Of a stretch of DNA of 64,000 nt, positions 45,669-54,972 are shown piece after piece. The stretch comes from an uncultured Croceitalea sp. (GTDB taxonomy: Bacteria > Bacteroidota > Bacteroidia > Flavobacteriales > Flavobacteriaceae). Both the position numbers and the translations under genes were made by a program. The notes below the pieces were generated by a model. That model was not told where the DNA came from. It was given only the letters and a program-made list of their open reading frames with translations, and did not search any database. Positions within the stretch are counted from its first letter, which is position 1. Each line of letters begins with the position of its first letter. The DNA lies in the NCBI GenBank assembly GCA_947499565.1, contig CANMOV010000002.1:703229-767228 (forward strand), given 5' to 3'.

Positions 45669-46415
45669 ATGAAAAACCCACTTTTATCCATATTCTTTTT
45701 CTTTTTTGCCCTATTAGTTTCTGCTCAAGACGATGGTAGGCAAATATTGAGAGGCCAAGTAATTTACAGAGGCAGTAATGTTGCTAATGAGAATGTTATT
45801 AATTCCAATACCGAAATGGCAACGATTACCAATGATGATGGCCGTTTTGCCATTCGTGTAAAGATTGGAGATCAATTGGTATTTACTGCAGTTAATTACC
45901 AACTAATGGTAGTAAAAATAACGCAAGAACTTTTGGATAAAAATCGGTTGGTGGTTGAAGTAAACGAAAAAGTTACAGAGTTAGATGAGGTGGTTGTTAG
46001 TCCAGAAAATCAGGAAAAGTTTCTTGAGGTTAACAATGAAAAATTTAAAGATTTTGAATATGAGATTGACCGAGGCACAGAGGTTCAAAACGTGGCACAA
46101 TCCCAGATAGAACGGGGTATGAGAGATGGTATCAATTTCGTAAATATTTTTAAAGCTATTTTTAATTCTAAAAATAAAAATAAAGAGGATGAGCGTGAGC
46201 CCCTAAAGGTTAGTGATGTAATGCGACAGGTATATGATGATGAATTCTTTGTTTCAGATTTAAAACTTCCACAAGACAAAATAGATGCGTTTTTATTGTA
46301 TTGCGATGATAAAATGGGTTCACAATCTCTCTTGCGTAAAGAAAATGAATTTCAGCTTATCGATTTTCTTGTAACGAACAGTAAAACGTTTAAAGCTACC
46401 CTAGAAGAAAAATAG
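45669..46415 (+). CDS. Secreted carboxypeptidase-regulatory-like domain protein (paralogue 1)
   Basis: A 248-residue protein with a signal peptide (IFFFFFALLVSAQ, cleavage near 19). Next is a CarboxypepD_reg-like beta-sandwich (about 25-110), with the NTEMATITNDDGRFAIRVKIGDQLVFTAVNY core and a TELDEVVVSP link. The C-terminal half has an acidic helical region and ends with FVSDLKLPQDKIDAFLLYCDD. This module is shared with the two genes that follow. It has no catalytic residues of a carboxypeptidase. First gene of a five-gene run on the plus strand. Confidence 0.85.
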   Translation: MKNPLLSIFFFFFALLVSAQDDGRQILRGQVIYRGSNVANENVINSNTEMATITNDDGRFAIRVKIGDQLVFTAVNYQLMVVKITQELLDKNRLVVEVNEKVTELDEVVVSPENQEKFLEVNNEKFKDFEYEIDRGTEVQNVAQSQIERGMRDGINFVNIFKAIFNSKNKNKEDEREPLKVSDVMRQVYDDEFFVSDLKLPQDKIDAFLLYCDDKMGSQSLLRKENEFQLIDFLVTNSKTFKATLEEK

Positions 46416-46437
46416 CATTTTAGCTAAAAGTGAAAAT

Positions 46438-47250
46438 TTGGGATTGACTACTACATACAAATTACAAGCTTTCCTTTTTTTATTAGTCACAATTTTACCA
46501 TGCTTGGTTATTGCCCAAAGTACGAAGCAATTAACTGGTAAGGTTATAGCTAAAGATAAGGATGTTACAGGTGTTGTAGTTCAGAATATTACCACAACGA
46601 AGGCAACGATTACCGATGTGGATGGAAGTTTTATGATACAGGTAGCTATAAATGATACCCTAGTTTTTTCTGCTGTTCAGTTTAAGCGCAAAGTAGTACC
46701 GATTACTACCACTTTTTTTAATTCCACTTTTTTAACCATTCCGCTCGAGGAATTTGTAAACGAACTGCGAGAAGTTGTTGTACAGCCTTATAATTTATCG
46801 GGGAATCTGGATTCTGACTTAACGGGACTGCAATTGAAAAAAGATGTAAGTGCGGAGGCTCTTGGTTTACCCAATGCACATCAAAAAATTCCAACGCAAA
46901 GCGAACGTAAATTAAGACAGGCAACATTTGGCAAGTTTAATGTTGGAATGCTGTTGAGTCCGCCTTTAGACCCTATTATTAACGCAATTACGGGGCGGAC
47001 AAAAATGCTTAAGAATAGAGTAAAAGTGGATAAAGCTTATGCCAGAACACAGCGTGTTCAAAATTTTTATGTGGATTCTATTTTTATGTCAGATTTAAAA
47101 ATCCCATATGAAAAAATAGATGATTTTATGTATTTCTGTGAGGTTGACAGTGCTTTTCAGACTACTGTTGATACGCATGATAAATTAAAAATATGGGAGT
47201 TTTTAATTCAGAAAAGTGTTGCCTATCGTGAGAATAATGAGCTAGATTAA
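46438..47250 (+). CDS. Secreted carboxypeptidase-regulatory-like domain protein (paralogue 2)
   Basis: A 270-residue paralogue. The start is a TTG at 46438; no ATG occurs in the frame before the signal peptide (FLFLLVTILPCLVIAQ), so a non-ATG start seems real. A TTG two codons later is an alternative. The core KDKDVTGVVVQNITTTKAT and LVFSAVQFKRKVVPITT segments match paralogue 3 closely. The end is DLKIPYEKIDDFMYFCEVD and LKIWEFLIQKSVAYRENNELD. Its stop overlaps the next ATG by one base. Function unknown; probably a periplasmic or outer-membrane structural or sensing protein. Confidence 0.85.
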   Translation: MGLTTTYKLQAFLFLLVTILPCLVIAQSTKQLTGKVIAKDKDVTGVVVQNITTTKATITDVDGSFMIQVAINDTLVFSAVQFKRKVVPITTTFFNSTFLTIPLEEFVNELREVVVQPYNLSGNLDSDLTGLQLKKDVSAEALGLPNAHQKIPTQSERKLRQATFGKFNVGMLLSPPLDPIINAITGRTKMLKNRVKVDKAYARTQRVQNFYVDSIFMSDLKIPYEKIDDFMYFCEVDSAFQTTVDTHDKLKIWEFLIQKSVAYRENNELD

Positions 47251-48059
47251 TGAGGAATCTTCACTTTAAAACGATTCTGTTTATCGCATTTCTTCTTGCA
47301 AACTTCTCTTTAAAAGGGCAATCTTCTAAAATTAGTAAGGGTAAAGTAGTAGCTAAAGACAAAGATGTTACTGGAGTTGTGGTGCAAAATATCACTAATA
47401 AGAAAACTACAATCACCGATGTAAACGGCAATTTTTCAATACAAACTTCTTTGAATGATACTTTGGTTTTTTCAGCAGTTCAGTTCAAGCGGAAAGTAGT
47501 TCCTATTACCAAGTCTTTTTATAATTCAAGCTTTATAACTGTTCCCTTAGAGGAATTTGTAAACGAGTTGCGAGAAGTAATTGTGCAACCCTTTAACTTA
47601 TCCGGTAATCTTAATTCGGACCTATCAACCATAAAACTAGAAAAAGATGTAAGTGCCGAAGCCTTAGGCTTGCCCAATGCTGATGTTCGAATTATTACTC
47701 AGAGTGAAAATAAACTTAATGATGCTGATCATGGTAAGTTCGCCTATTATTATGTGATTGCTTTAACTATAAATTTAAATAAAGTGCTAAATCGGCTTAG
47801 CGGAAGAACCAAAATGTTAAAAGAACGTGTAGCTTTAGATAAGCGATATAAAACTACCCAGAAAATCGAAGCTGCTTTTGTAGATTCACTTTTAGTTAAC
47901 CATTTGAAAATACCTAGGGACAATTTCTATGAATTCATTCAATTTTGTGAATCTGATAGTGTTTTTTACAACTTGGCGAAAGGAAGCGATGAATTAAAAC
48001 TATGGGAGTTTTTAATTCAGAAAAGTGTTGTCTATCGTGAGAATAATGAGCTAGATTGA
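47250..48059 (+). CDS. Secreted carboxypeptidase-regulatory-like domain protein (paralogue 3)
   Basis: A 269-residue paralogue with a signal peptide (LFIAFLLANFSLKGQ). It aligns with paralogue 2 along its whole length: VVAKDKDVTGVVVQNIT, PLEEFVNELREVIVQPFNLSGNL, VSAEALGLPNAD. It diverges most in the middle (about 150-215). The last 59 bases differ from those of paralogue 2 at only two positions. The ATG overlaps the upstream stop (TAATG). Upstream of DUF6702 and an M1 peptidase on the same strand. Confidence 0.87.
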   Translation: MRNLHFKTILFIAFLLANFSLKGQSSKISKGKVVAKDKDVTGVVVQNITNKKTTITDVNGNFSIQTSLNDTLVFSAVQFKRKVVPITKSFYNSSFITVPLEEFVNELREVIVQPFNLSGNLNSDLSTIKLEKDVSAEALGLPNADVRIITQSENKLNDADHGKFAYYYVIALTINLNKVLNRLSGRTKMLKERVALDKRYKTTQKIEAAFVDSLLVNHLKIPRDNFYEFIQFCESDSVFYNLAKGSDELKLWEFLIQKSVVYRENNELD

Positions 48060-48109
48060 AACTAAATGGCACAGCATTTGTATATCTTAATTATCTCTAT
48101 TTTTGAATT

Positions 48110-48616
48110 ATGAAAAAAAGTATTTTATCACTCTTAACGCTGTTTTTTGTACTTACTTCTTTTACACTTGCACACAAATTCTATGTGAGTGTTACCAATA
48201 TTAATTACTCAGAGAAAACGGATGCCTTGCAAATTACGTCACGCATTTTTGTTGATGATTTAGAGGCCTTGTTAAAAGAACGCTATGGAATTGAGGCTAA
48301 ACTGGGAACTGAAGAAGAAACTTCAATTGCGGATGACTACATTCAGAAATATCTTAAGACCAAGTTCGTACTGGAATTAAATGAAGAAACTGTCATGTAT
48401 AACTACATTGGGAAGAAGTATGATAATGATGTTGTAATCTTTTATTTGGAAGTGCCAGAAGTTGGTTTTAAGGGATTAAAATCAATTAGTATTCAAAATG
48501 AAGTACTCACAGATTTGTATGAAGAGCAAAAGAATTTGGTACATATAAAATGGAATGGCAAAAAGAAAAGCTTCGTGCTCATTCGCGAGAATAATAAAGG
48601 AATGTTAAACTTGTAA
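48110..48616 (+). CDS. DUF6702-family secreted protein
   Basis: A 168-residue protein with a signal peptide (LLTLFFVLTSFTLA, cleavage near 21). The mature start HKFYVSVTNINYSEKTDALQ, ITSRIFVDDLEALLKE and a later NYIGKKYDNDVVIFYLEVP segment match the DUF6702 family of flavobacteria. It has no known function. Conserved charged positions and a beta-rich layout suggest a periplasmic binding or assembly role. It lies between the paralogue run and the M1 peptidase gene, 50 and 61 bases away. Confidence 0.82.
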   Translation: MKKSILSLLTLFFVLTSFTLAHKFYVSVTNINYSEKTDALQITSRIFVDDLEALLKERYGIEAKLGTEEETSIADDYIQKYLKTKFVLELNEETVMYNYIGKKYDNDVVIFYLEVPEVGFKGLKSISIQNEVLTDLYEEQKNLVHIKWNGKKKSFVLIRENNKGMLNL

Positions 48617-48677
48617 CATTCTCTTAAGGTTTCCTTAAAAAAGAAGTATTTTACAACGTCAAAAAATCAAATAAAAA

Positions 48678-50999
48678 ATGAATAAATTAAAGTATTGTTT
48701 TGCTTCTATGCTGTTTCTTTTTGGAGCAGTTGCATTTACACAAGAAGTAGAAGAAAAGAAAGAGCGCGAACCTGGTCATACCAACCAAAGCAGGTTTAAG
48801 CAATTGTATGAAGAGTTTGCAACACCTAACACCTACCGTTCTGCATCTGGTGCTCCAGGTCCAGATTACTATCAGCAGCAGGCTGACTATAAAATGGATA
48901 TTGAGTTAGATGATAAGAATGCAAAAATCTATGGTGAAGAAACTATAACATATACAAACAACTCTCCGGATGATTTAGAATTTTTATGGGTACAATTGGA
49001 TCAAAATGTAAGAGAGAAAGATACCAAGTCTGCTTTACGTAATGGAAATGGGGTGAATTTTGCTTATAGAGCAGGTAGTTTTGCGCAAACATACATTACA
49101 GAACCTTTTGATGGTGGATTCAATATCCAAGAGGTTAAAGATGCAAACGGAAGACCTTTGTCCTATACCATTAACCAAACAATGATGCGTATAAATATTC
49201 CGCAAGCATTAAAGAGTGGGTCGCAAATGTCTTTTTCTATTAAGTGGTGGTACAATGTTCCTGATCACACTGTTAATCGTGCACGTTCAGGTTTTGAGTT
49301 TTTTCCAAAAGATGGGAATAGAGCTTATGTAATAGCACAGTTCTTTCCAAGAATGGCTGTTTATAATGATACTGAAGGATGGCAAAACCATCAATTCTGG
49401 GGTAGTGGAGAGTTTGCATTACCTTTTGGATCTTATGAGGTTAATATTACAGTGCCAGCAGATCACGTTGTAGATGCTACAGGTGTACTTCAGAATAGAA
49501 AAGAAGTATTTACAAAAGAAATGATGAAACGTTATGATCAGGCTAAAAAATCTTATGATAAGCCCGTTGTAATTGTTACACAAGCTGAAGCTGAGGCGAA
49601 AGAAGGTAGTTTTTCTGAAAAGAAAAAAACTTGGAAGTTTAAGACTGAACCGGGTAACTTAGTACGTGATTTTGGTTTTGCATCTTCACGCAAATTTATT
49701 TGGGATATGCAGGCGGTTAAACTTGCTAATAGAGATGTAATGGCGGTTTCATTATATCCAAAAGAAGGAAATCCGCTTTGGGAAGAGCAATCTACAAAAG
49801 CTGTAGCTCAAACTTTAGTTACGTATTCTAAGCATACTTTTGATTACCCTTATCACAAAGCTATTTCGGTTCATGCTAAGAATCAAGGAATGGAGTATCC
49901 AATGATTTGCTGGAACTATGGGCGACCAAATGAAGATGGGACGTATTCTGACAGAACTAAATATGGGATGATAAGTGTTATTATTCATGAAGTTGGTCAT
50001 AACTTTTTCCCAATGATTGTAAATTCAGATGAGCGTCAATGGGGATGGATGGATGAAGGTCTAGACACTTTTATGCAGTATTTAGCTGAGCAAGCATTTG
50101 GTGAAAATTACCCAGATGTTATCTCACCAAATGACAAATACCCTTCGCGTAGGGGAGAGGCTGCAAAGATTGTTCCTTATATGGGTGGTGATCAGAGTAG
50201 AATATCCCCAATAATGTCGAATCCAGAGAACGTTTACCAATTAGGACCTAATGCCTATGGTAAACCTGCAACCGCGCTTAATATCCTTAGGGAAACTGTT
50301 ATGGGCAAAGAATTGTTTGACCATGCTTTTAAAACATACGCACAACGTTGGAAATTTAAACACCCAACTCCCGAAGATTTCTTCCGTACTATGGAAGATG
50401 CTTCTGCCGTAGATTTAGATTATTACTGGAGAGGTTGGTTTTACACAACGGACTATGTAGATATAGGTGTTAAAGGAGTTAAAAAGTACTATGTTACTGG
50501 TGAAAAGACCAAGCAGATGGAGGAATACATGGCTGCTCGTAACTTAACAGATGCGGATTTACCACCATTGGTTTATTTGGTTGAAGAAGGTAGTGAAGAT
50601 TACAACGAAAGTCTTAAAGGAAAAGCTCCATCGGAAGTTGCTCCAACATTAAAAGAGTTTATGATGGATAATCTTACTGCTGATGAAAGAGCTCAGGTTA
50701 AAGAGCCTAAGTTTTTCTATGAAGTTACTTTTGATAAGCCAGGAGGTATTCCAATGCCCCTAATTGTAGAGTATAAATATGCAGATGGTTCCACAGAGAG
50801 TGTAACGTATCCTGCAGAGATTTGGAGAAAGAACGATGATGAGGTGAAGCGTGTACTTTCATCAGAAAAGGAACTGGTAGGTATTGTAGTTGACCCAAAA
50901 TTGGAAACTGCTGATATTGATACCACAAACAACTCTTGGCCAATTAAAGATGAGAAATCTGATTTTGACCAATTTAAGGAAAAGGTAAAAGGAAAATAA
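48678..50999 (+). CDS. M1-family metallopeptidase (secreted aminopeptidase-like)
   Basis: A 773-residue zinc peptidase with a signal peptide ending near 21 (GAVAFTQ). The N-terminal beta domain includes YKMDIELDDKNAKIYGEETI near 74. The catalytic motif is H437-E438-x-x-H441 with the third ligand E460 (spacing HExxH-x18-E). GMEYPMICWNYG near 406 is the expected exopeptidase-like loop, a variant of GAMEN. A C-terminal domain follows (about 600-773). It ends with a strong terminator and probably cleaves peptides in the periplasm or outside the cell. Confidence 0.93.
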   Translation: MNKLKYCFASMLFLFGAVAFTQEVEEKKEREPGHTNQSRFKQLYEEFATPNTYRSASGAPGPDYYQQQADYKMDIELDDKNAKIYGEETITYTNNSPDDLEFLWVQLDQNVREKDTKSALRNGNGVNFAYRAGSFAQTYITEPFDGGFNIQEVKDANGRPLSYTINQTMMRINIPQALKSGSQMSFSIKWWYNVPDHTVNRARSGFEFFPKDGNRAYVIAQFFPRMAVYNDTEGWQNHQFWGSGEFALPFGSYEVNITVPADHVVDATGVLQNRKEVFTKEMMKRYDQAKKSYDKPVVIVTQAEAEAKEGSFSEKKKTWKFKTEPGNLVRDFGFASSRKFIWDMQAVKLANRDVMAVSLYPKEGNPLWEEQSTKAVAQTLVTYSKHTFDYPYHKAISVHAKNQGMEYPMICWNYGRPNEDGTYSDRTKYGMISVIIHEVGHNFFPMIVNSDERQWGWMDEGLDTFMQYLAEQAFGENYPDVISPNDKYPSRRGEAAKIVPYMGGDQSRISPIMSNPENVYQLGPNAYGKPATALNILRETVMGKELFDHAFKTYAQRWKFKHPTPEDFFRTMEDASAVDLDYYWRGWFYTTDYVDIGVKGVKKYYVTGEKTKQMEEYMAARNLTDADLPPLVYLVEEGSEDYNESLKGKAPSEVAPTLKEFMMDNLTADERAQVKEPKFFYEVTFDKPGGIPMPLIVEYKYADGSTESVTYPAEIWRKNDDEVKRVLSSEKELVGIVVDPKLETADIDTTNNSWPIKDEKSDFDQFKEKVKGK

Positions 51000-51020
51000 T
51001 TTTTAAAACCTTCTAATATA

Positions 51021-51043
51021 AAGCCCTGCAAATCGCAGGGCTT
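51021..51043 (+). terminator. Intrinsic terminator downstream of the M1 peptidase
   Basis: A 9-bp stem (AAGCCCTGC / GCAGGGCTT, 5-nt loop) followed by a long T-run, 22 bases past the stop. Confidence 0.85.
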
Positions 51044-51081
51044 TTTTTAGTTTACAAACAACTTCTCTTTATATTTGTACT

Positions 51082-51360
51082 ATGCATTTTTTATTTATTA
51101 GCGGAGGGGAAATTTTCTTTATCATGTTTATTGTGGTAATGGTATTTGGGGCAGATAAGATACCAGGTATCGCCAAAGGTCTAGGAAAAGGTATGCGTCA
51201 ACTTCGTGATGCGACTGATGATATTAAACGCGAGATTCAAAAAAGCGCGGATAAGCAAGGAATTGATACAGATTTTGCTAAAGACATTAAGAATAGTTTG
51301 GATGATGTAAAGAAAAATGTGGAAGAAGTTACCGGGGCTGTCAAAAGAGGAGCAAAATAG
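51082..51360 (+). CDS. tatA: Sec-independent protein translocase subunit TatA/E
   Basis: A 92-residue Tat component: one N-terminal membrane helix (about 7-23, IFFIMFIVVMVFGADKIP), the FGADKIPGIAKGLGKGMRQLR amphipathic segment, then a charged helical tail. It exports folded proteins bearing twin-arginine leaders with TatC, which is not in this window. The hydrophobic segment and the GxxK pattern fit TatA/E better than TatB. The stop is immediately followed by the PAP2 ATG, so the two are co-transcribed. Confidence 0.92.
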   Translation: MHFLFISGGEIFFIMFIVVMVFGADKIPGIAKGLGKGMRQLRDATDDIKREIQKSADKQGIDTDFAKDIKNSLDDVKKNVEEVTGAVKRGAK

Positions 51361-51939
51361 ATGCTTGATAAACTACTCCAATGGGATAGAGATGCTTTTT
51401 TGTACCTCAATGGTTTAGGAATAGAAAAATATGATGTTTTTTGGTCTACAGTAACAGAAATAACTACTTGGATTCCGCTTTACCTTCTTTTTATTACTCT
51501 TTTTTTTTATAAGTCCTCTTATAAGGAAGGATTAAGAAAAGCATTAACATTCATCGCTTTAGCCCTATTTATTCTTCTTATTACGGACCTAACAAAACAT
51601 TATATAGCTCGTCTAAGACCTAATAATGATTTGGAAATAAACACTTTGATTCGAATTTTAAAAAATCCTACAGATTATAGTTTTTTCTCTGGTCATGCTG
51701 CTAGCTCATTTTCTATTACCCTTTTAGTATTTCTTTTATTACGAAAAAAGTATAAATGGATAGTCTTGTTCTTTATTTGGCCCATTTTATTTGCTACAAG
51801 TCGTATTTATGTTGGAGTGCACTTTCCTATTGATATTTTAGTTGGGATGTTGATTGGTCTCCTTTCGGGGTTGTTATTTTATAAATTATACAAAATCTTT
51901 GAAAGAAGATTTGTCCAAAACCTACAAAACTCTGCATAG
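51361..51939 (+). CDS. PAP2-family membrane phosphatase
   Basis: A 192-residue membrane protein with about five helices and the three-part phosphatase motif: KHYIARLRPNND near 81, SFFSGHAASSFS near 105 and SRIYVGVHFPIDILVG near 139. This is the acid phosphatase/PgpB layout, which removes phosphate from lipid or undecaprenyl pyrophosphates. Substrate cannot be told. Its ATG follows the tatA stop with no space; its 3' end overlaps the convergent methyltransferase by 18 bases. Confidence 0.93.
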   Translation: MLDKLLQWDRDAFLYLNGLGIEKYDVFWSTVTEITTWIPLYLLFITLFFYKSSYKEGLRKALTFIALALFILLITDLTKHYIARLRPNNDLEINTLIRILKNPTDYSFFSGHAASSFSITLLVFLLLRKKYKWIVLFFIWPILFATSRIYVGVHFPIDILVGMLIGLLSGLLFYKLYKIFERRFVQNLQNSA

Positions 51940-52563
51940 CGTAAGTCCATCACGGATAGGCAACAAAACCGTTTCGACCCTTGGATCTTCCTTAAGTTTT
52001 TTGTTATATTTTAATAAGACTTCGGTTGCTTTATCAGATTTTTGTAATGGTTCTATAACCTTACCCGACCAGAGTACATTGTCTGATAAAATAACACTTC
52101 CTGAACGACACTTTTTTATTACGGCTTCAAAATAAGCATCATACTGTGTTTTTTCAGCATCAATAAAAACCAAATCAAATGTTGCATCTATTTCTGGGAT
52201 AATTGTGACGGCGTCCCCTAGGTGTTGCGTTATTTGTTTTCCAAATCCACTTTTATCAAAATACGTTCTTTGCATATTATAAAGTTCTTCATTTACATCT
52301 ATGGTGTGCAATTGACCTTTTTTTTGCAAACCTTCCGCAAGGCAAATAGCTGAATAACCGGTATAAGTGCCTATTTCTAATATGGTTTTTGGAGCAGTTA
52401 TTTTTGATAAAAGGCTTAAAACCCTACCTTGAAAATGACCTGTAATCATTCTTGGTTGAATTACTTTTAGATGTGTTTCTCTAGTAAGTTCTTTAAGTAA
52501 TTTAGGTTCTTCTTCAGAATGTTGTTTTATATAACTATGTAGGGTGTCTGATAAAAAATGCAT
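51922..52563 (-). CDS. O-methyltransferase (class I, methyltransf_3 type)
   Basis: A 213-residue SAM-dependent methyltransferase. Motif I is ILEIGTYTGYSAICLAEGL near 58, with HTIDVNEE near 84. The FDLVFIDAEKTQYDAYFE block near 128 and SGSVILSDNVLWSGKV near 149 bind the metal in catechol-O-methyltransferase relatives. The small-molecule substrate is unknown. It overlaps the PAP2 gene tail to tail by 18 bases. Confidence 0.93.
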   Translation of the reverse strand: MHFLSDTLHSYIKQHSEEEPKLLKELTRETHLKVIQPRMITGHFQGRVLSLLSKITAPKTILEIGTYTGYSAICLAEGLQKKGQLHTIDVNEELYNMQRTYFDKSGFGKQITQHLGDAVTIIPEIDATFDLVFIDAEKTQYDAYFEAVIKKCRSGSVILSDNVLWSGKVIEPLQKSDKATEVLLKYNKKLKEDPRVETVLLPIRDGLTLCRVL

Positions 52564-52654
52564 TTTTTGCTTTTGGTAAAATTAACCAAATAAGGATTAT
52601 TTTCGTTGGACGAACGCTCACTTTTAGAATAACTACTAACCAAACTAATCCTTT

Positions 52655-53806
52655 TTGAAGTCACTATTCCTAATACTTTCCAACCCTAGGTACTTTGCTC
52701 CAGCTTTTGCGTTTACCAGCCTTAACATTTGGTTTGGTACTTGGGCAATTTATATACCATCTGTAAAAGATAAACTAGCAATTGACAAAGCAGATTTGGG
52801 TATTGCAATTTTCTTTCTTTCACTTGGAGTATTTACCATTTTTCCGTTGGCATCAAAAATAATTAATAGACTTGGTGTAGGCAGGGCAACGTGGTTAGGA
52901 ATAACTTTAAATAGTGTATTAGCCTTATTTCCATTCCTTGTTTCCAATTACTATTTGCTTTGTACAGCGTTATTTTTTTTAGGAGCAGCAAATGGTCTTT
53001 TAGATATTGCTATGAATACCTTGGTTACAGAAATCGAGAAAGAGGACAAAAAGAATTTTATGTCTGCTGCTCATGGTTTTTTTAGCCTTGGAGGTGTTCT
53101 AGTAGGATTGGGTAGTTTTTTAATTCCATTAATAGGGAACCCCTTTATGCATATGCTATTTACGACACTCATCGTTTTTAGTGTTAATTTCTTTTTTAAG
53201 AAACATTACTGCCATATAAAGGCTGCCCCAATTGAAAAAGAACCTTTTAGTTTAAAATTATTTAAACCACTTTTAATTTTAGGGATTATTGGTTTTGTAA
53301 GTATGGGTAGTGAGGGGGCTATCATAGATTGGAGTGGACTGTACTTAAAAGAAATTACACTTGCTCCAGAACTGTTAATTGGAGTTGGGTTTTTAGCATT
53401 TTCTACCACAATGACCTTAGGTAGGTTTTTTGGAGATTGGATAAGTGCAAAAATTGGCTCAGTTAAAATTGTAGGAGTAGGAGCTATAATAGCTATGATT
53501 GGTTATGTATTTGTTCTTTCTGGAAATACACTTTTTGCAATTATTGGCTTTGCTTTAAATGGTCTTGGTTTTTCCGTTATGGTACCAGAACTTTTTAGAA
53601 TTGGTGGGAATGTAAAAGGTGTTGAGTCTTCCCATGGAGTGGCATTTATTGCAGGGATTGGTTACTCGGGTTTTCTTTTGGGACCAGTGATTTTAGGTTT
53701 TGTTGCCGAAGAATTTACTTTAACAGCAAGTTTTTGGGGCTTGTTGGCTTGTGCTACCTTGGTGTTTTTACTGACCTTATTTTTAAGTAGAAAGAAAGCT
53801 GTTTAG
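52655..53806 (+). CDS. MFS transporter (fucose permease/YbjJ-like)
   Basis: A 383-residue inner-membrane carrier with about twelve hydrophobic segments. The TTG at 52655 is taken as start: the frame closes with TAA nine bases upstream, and no Met occurs until after residue 100. The protein opens directly with the first helix (FAFTSLNIWFGTWAIYIP). RLGVGRATWLG near 73 is an MFS loop-A-like basic motif. Many proteins of this branch export or import sugars or small acids; substrate unknown. It overlaps the convergent gene by four bases. Confidence 0.87.
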   Translation: MKSLFLILSNPRYFAPAFAFTSLNIWFGTWAIYIPSVKDKLAIDKADLGIAIFFLSLGVFTIFPLASKIINRLGVGRATWLGITLNSVLALFPFLVSNYYLLCTALFFLGAANGLLDIAMNTLVTEIEKEDKKNFMSAAHGFFSLGGVLVGLGSFLIPLIGNPFMHMLFTTLIVFSVNFFFKKHYCHIKAAPIEKEPFSLKLFKPLLILGIIGFVSMGSEGAIIDWSGLYLKEITLAPELLIGVGFLAFSTTMTLGRFFGDWISAKIGSVKIVGVGAIIAMIGYVFVLSGNTLFAIIGFALNGLGFSVMVPELFRIGGNVKGVESSHGVAFIAGIGYSGFLLGPVILGFVAEEFTLTASFWGLLACATLVFLLTLFLSRKKAV

Positions 53807-54969
53807 TTTAGGTTCGATTTTACTTTAAACTCACTGCTTTCGGAACCTACTTTTCTGATAAAATGCTGCATTTCATCCGTTAATAAAAGTTGATTCTGAC
53901 TAACCCAAAACTTAGCATTGTAAGGATAATTCAATTTAAATACATCTTTATTTTCGTTCACATTTTTACGCACTTTAAAATTTGCGAAATGTCCATATGA
54001 TTTTAAAATGTCTTCAGATTCAAAAAAAGTTTGAAAAGTTTCTTCATTATTTTTTACTTCCACTAAAGATTTAATCTTTCCATTTTTTAAAACGTATTTG
54101 CCCGTTTTAGAATCTTTATCGAATACTATATTTTTTTCATATCGAGTCACTCTATATTGGATATCTTTTTTTTGTTTGAAATCAATATCTAGATGGGTTA
54201 GTTGATAGTACTCTAGAATAGCCTTGTCTTCTAAGTTTATTATATAATATCCACTGGTGTTTAACTTTTTGTTGTCTCCATTATAGGTGAATTCTACACG
54301 CACTTTTTTTTGCTCGTCAAAGTACTTTTCTTCTATTTCAAAGTCTTTTTGAACAATACTAATCTGCACCGTTTCTAAAAGAATTTGCTTTAGCGACCTA
54401 AGTCTAAAGTAAATATCGGTTTCATTTTCTGTAACATCTTTAAGACCAACTTTTCGCATATTTTGAACTTCAAAAACGAAATCTTTTTTTTCAATATCCA
54501 TATTGCTATGGTAAAGTAGCGTTCGTCTTTTTAGCTTTCCTTGAATATCTTGTATACGTGTAATGTTACCATTATAGCGTAATAAAGACCTTATAAAAAA
54601 CTGTTCTTTAAATTCTTCTGAAGGGTAGTTTTCGGGAACAGCTTTTCTAACTTGAGTAAACAATCTGTCTTTATTTGTTAAAATTACTTCAGATAGCTCA
54701 AATGTCTTTTGGTTTAGCAAAATGGTATCGGCAACTGTATCGAACGTCGTCTTTTGTGGTTCGTAGCCAAGTTTGTAAAAAGCAATGGAATCTTTTAACG
54801 ACAACAAAAAATACTTTCCGTTTTCGTTTGTAATAGTATTGTCTGTGGTATTATAAACATCTACAAATTCAATAGGTTCTTTACTTTCAGCATCTAAAAC
54901 TATCCCTAGTTTTTGATTTTGAGCATTAACAAATAAGGGTAGGAAGAGAAGGCAGAATAATTTTTTCAA
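53803..54969 (-). CDS. Carboxypeptidase-regulatory-like secreted protein
   Basis: A 388-residue protein with a signal peptide (LFCLLFLPLFVNAQ, cleavage near 17). A CarboxypepD_reg-like sandwich (about 22-95) has KEPIEFVDVYNTTDNTITNENGKYF, then a SEVILTNK link. The remainder (about 100-388) is a mixed beta domain with strands such as FTYNGDNKKLNTSGYYIINLED. No TonB plug or barrel follows, so it is not a TonB-dependent receptor. It lies three bases after the DUF6503 gene in the same direction. Confidence 0.83.
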   Translation of the reverse strand: MKKLFCLLFLPLFVNAQNQKLGIVLDAESKEPIEFVDVYNTTDNTITNENGKYFLLSLKDSIAFYKLGYEPQKTTFDTVADTILLNQKTFELSEVILTNKDRLFTQVRKAVPENYPSEEFKEQFFIRSLLRYNGNITRIQDIQGKLKRRTLLYHSNMDIEKKDFVFEVQNMRKVGLKDVTENETDIYFRLRSLKQILLETVQISIVQKDFEIEEKYFDEQKKVRVEFTYNGDNKKLNTSGYYIINLEDKAILEYYQLTHLDIDFKQKKDIQYRVTRYEKNIVFDKDSKTGKYVLKNGKIKSLVEVKNNEETFQTFFESEDILKSYGHFANFKVRKNVNENKDVFKLNYPYNAKFWVSQNQLLLTDEMQHFIRKVGSESSEFKVKSNLN

Positions 54970-54972
54970 GGT

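Noticed and set aside
48620-48640. TTAAGG/CCTTAA hairpin after the DUF6702 gene as a terminator
   Set aside because: Only a 6-bp AT-rich stem followed by A rather than T on the plus strand; too weak.
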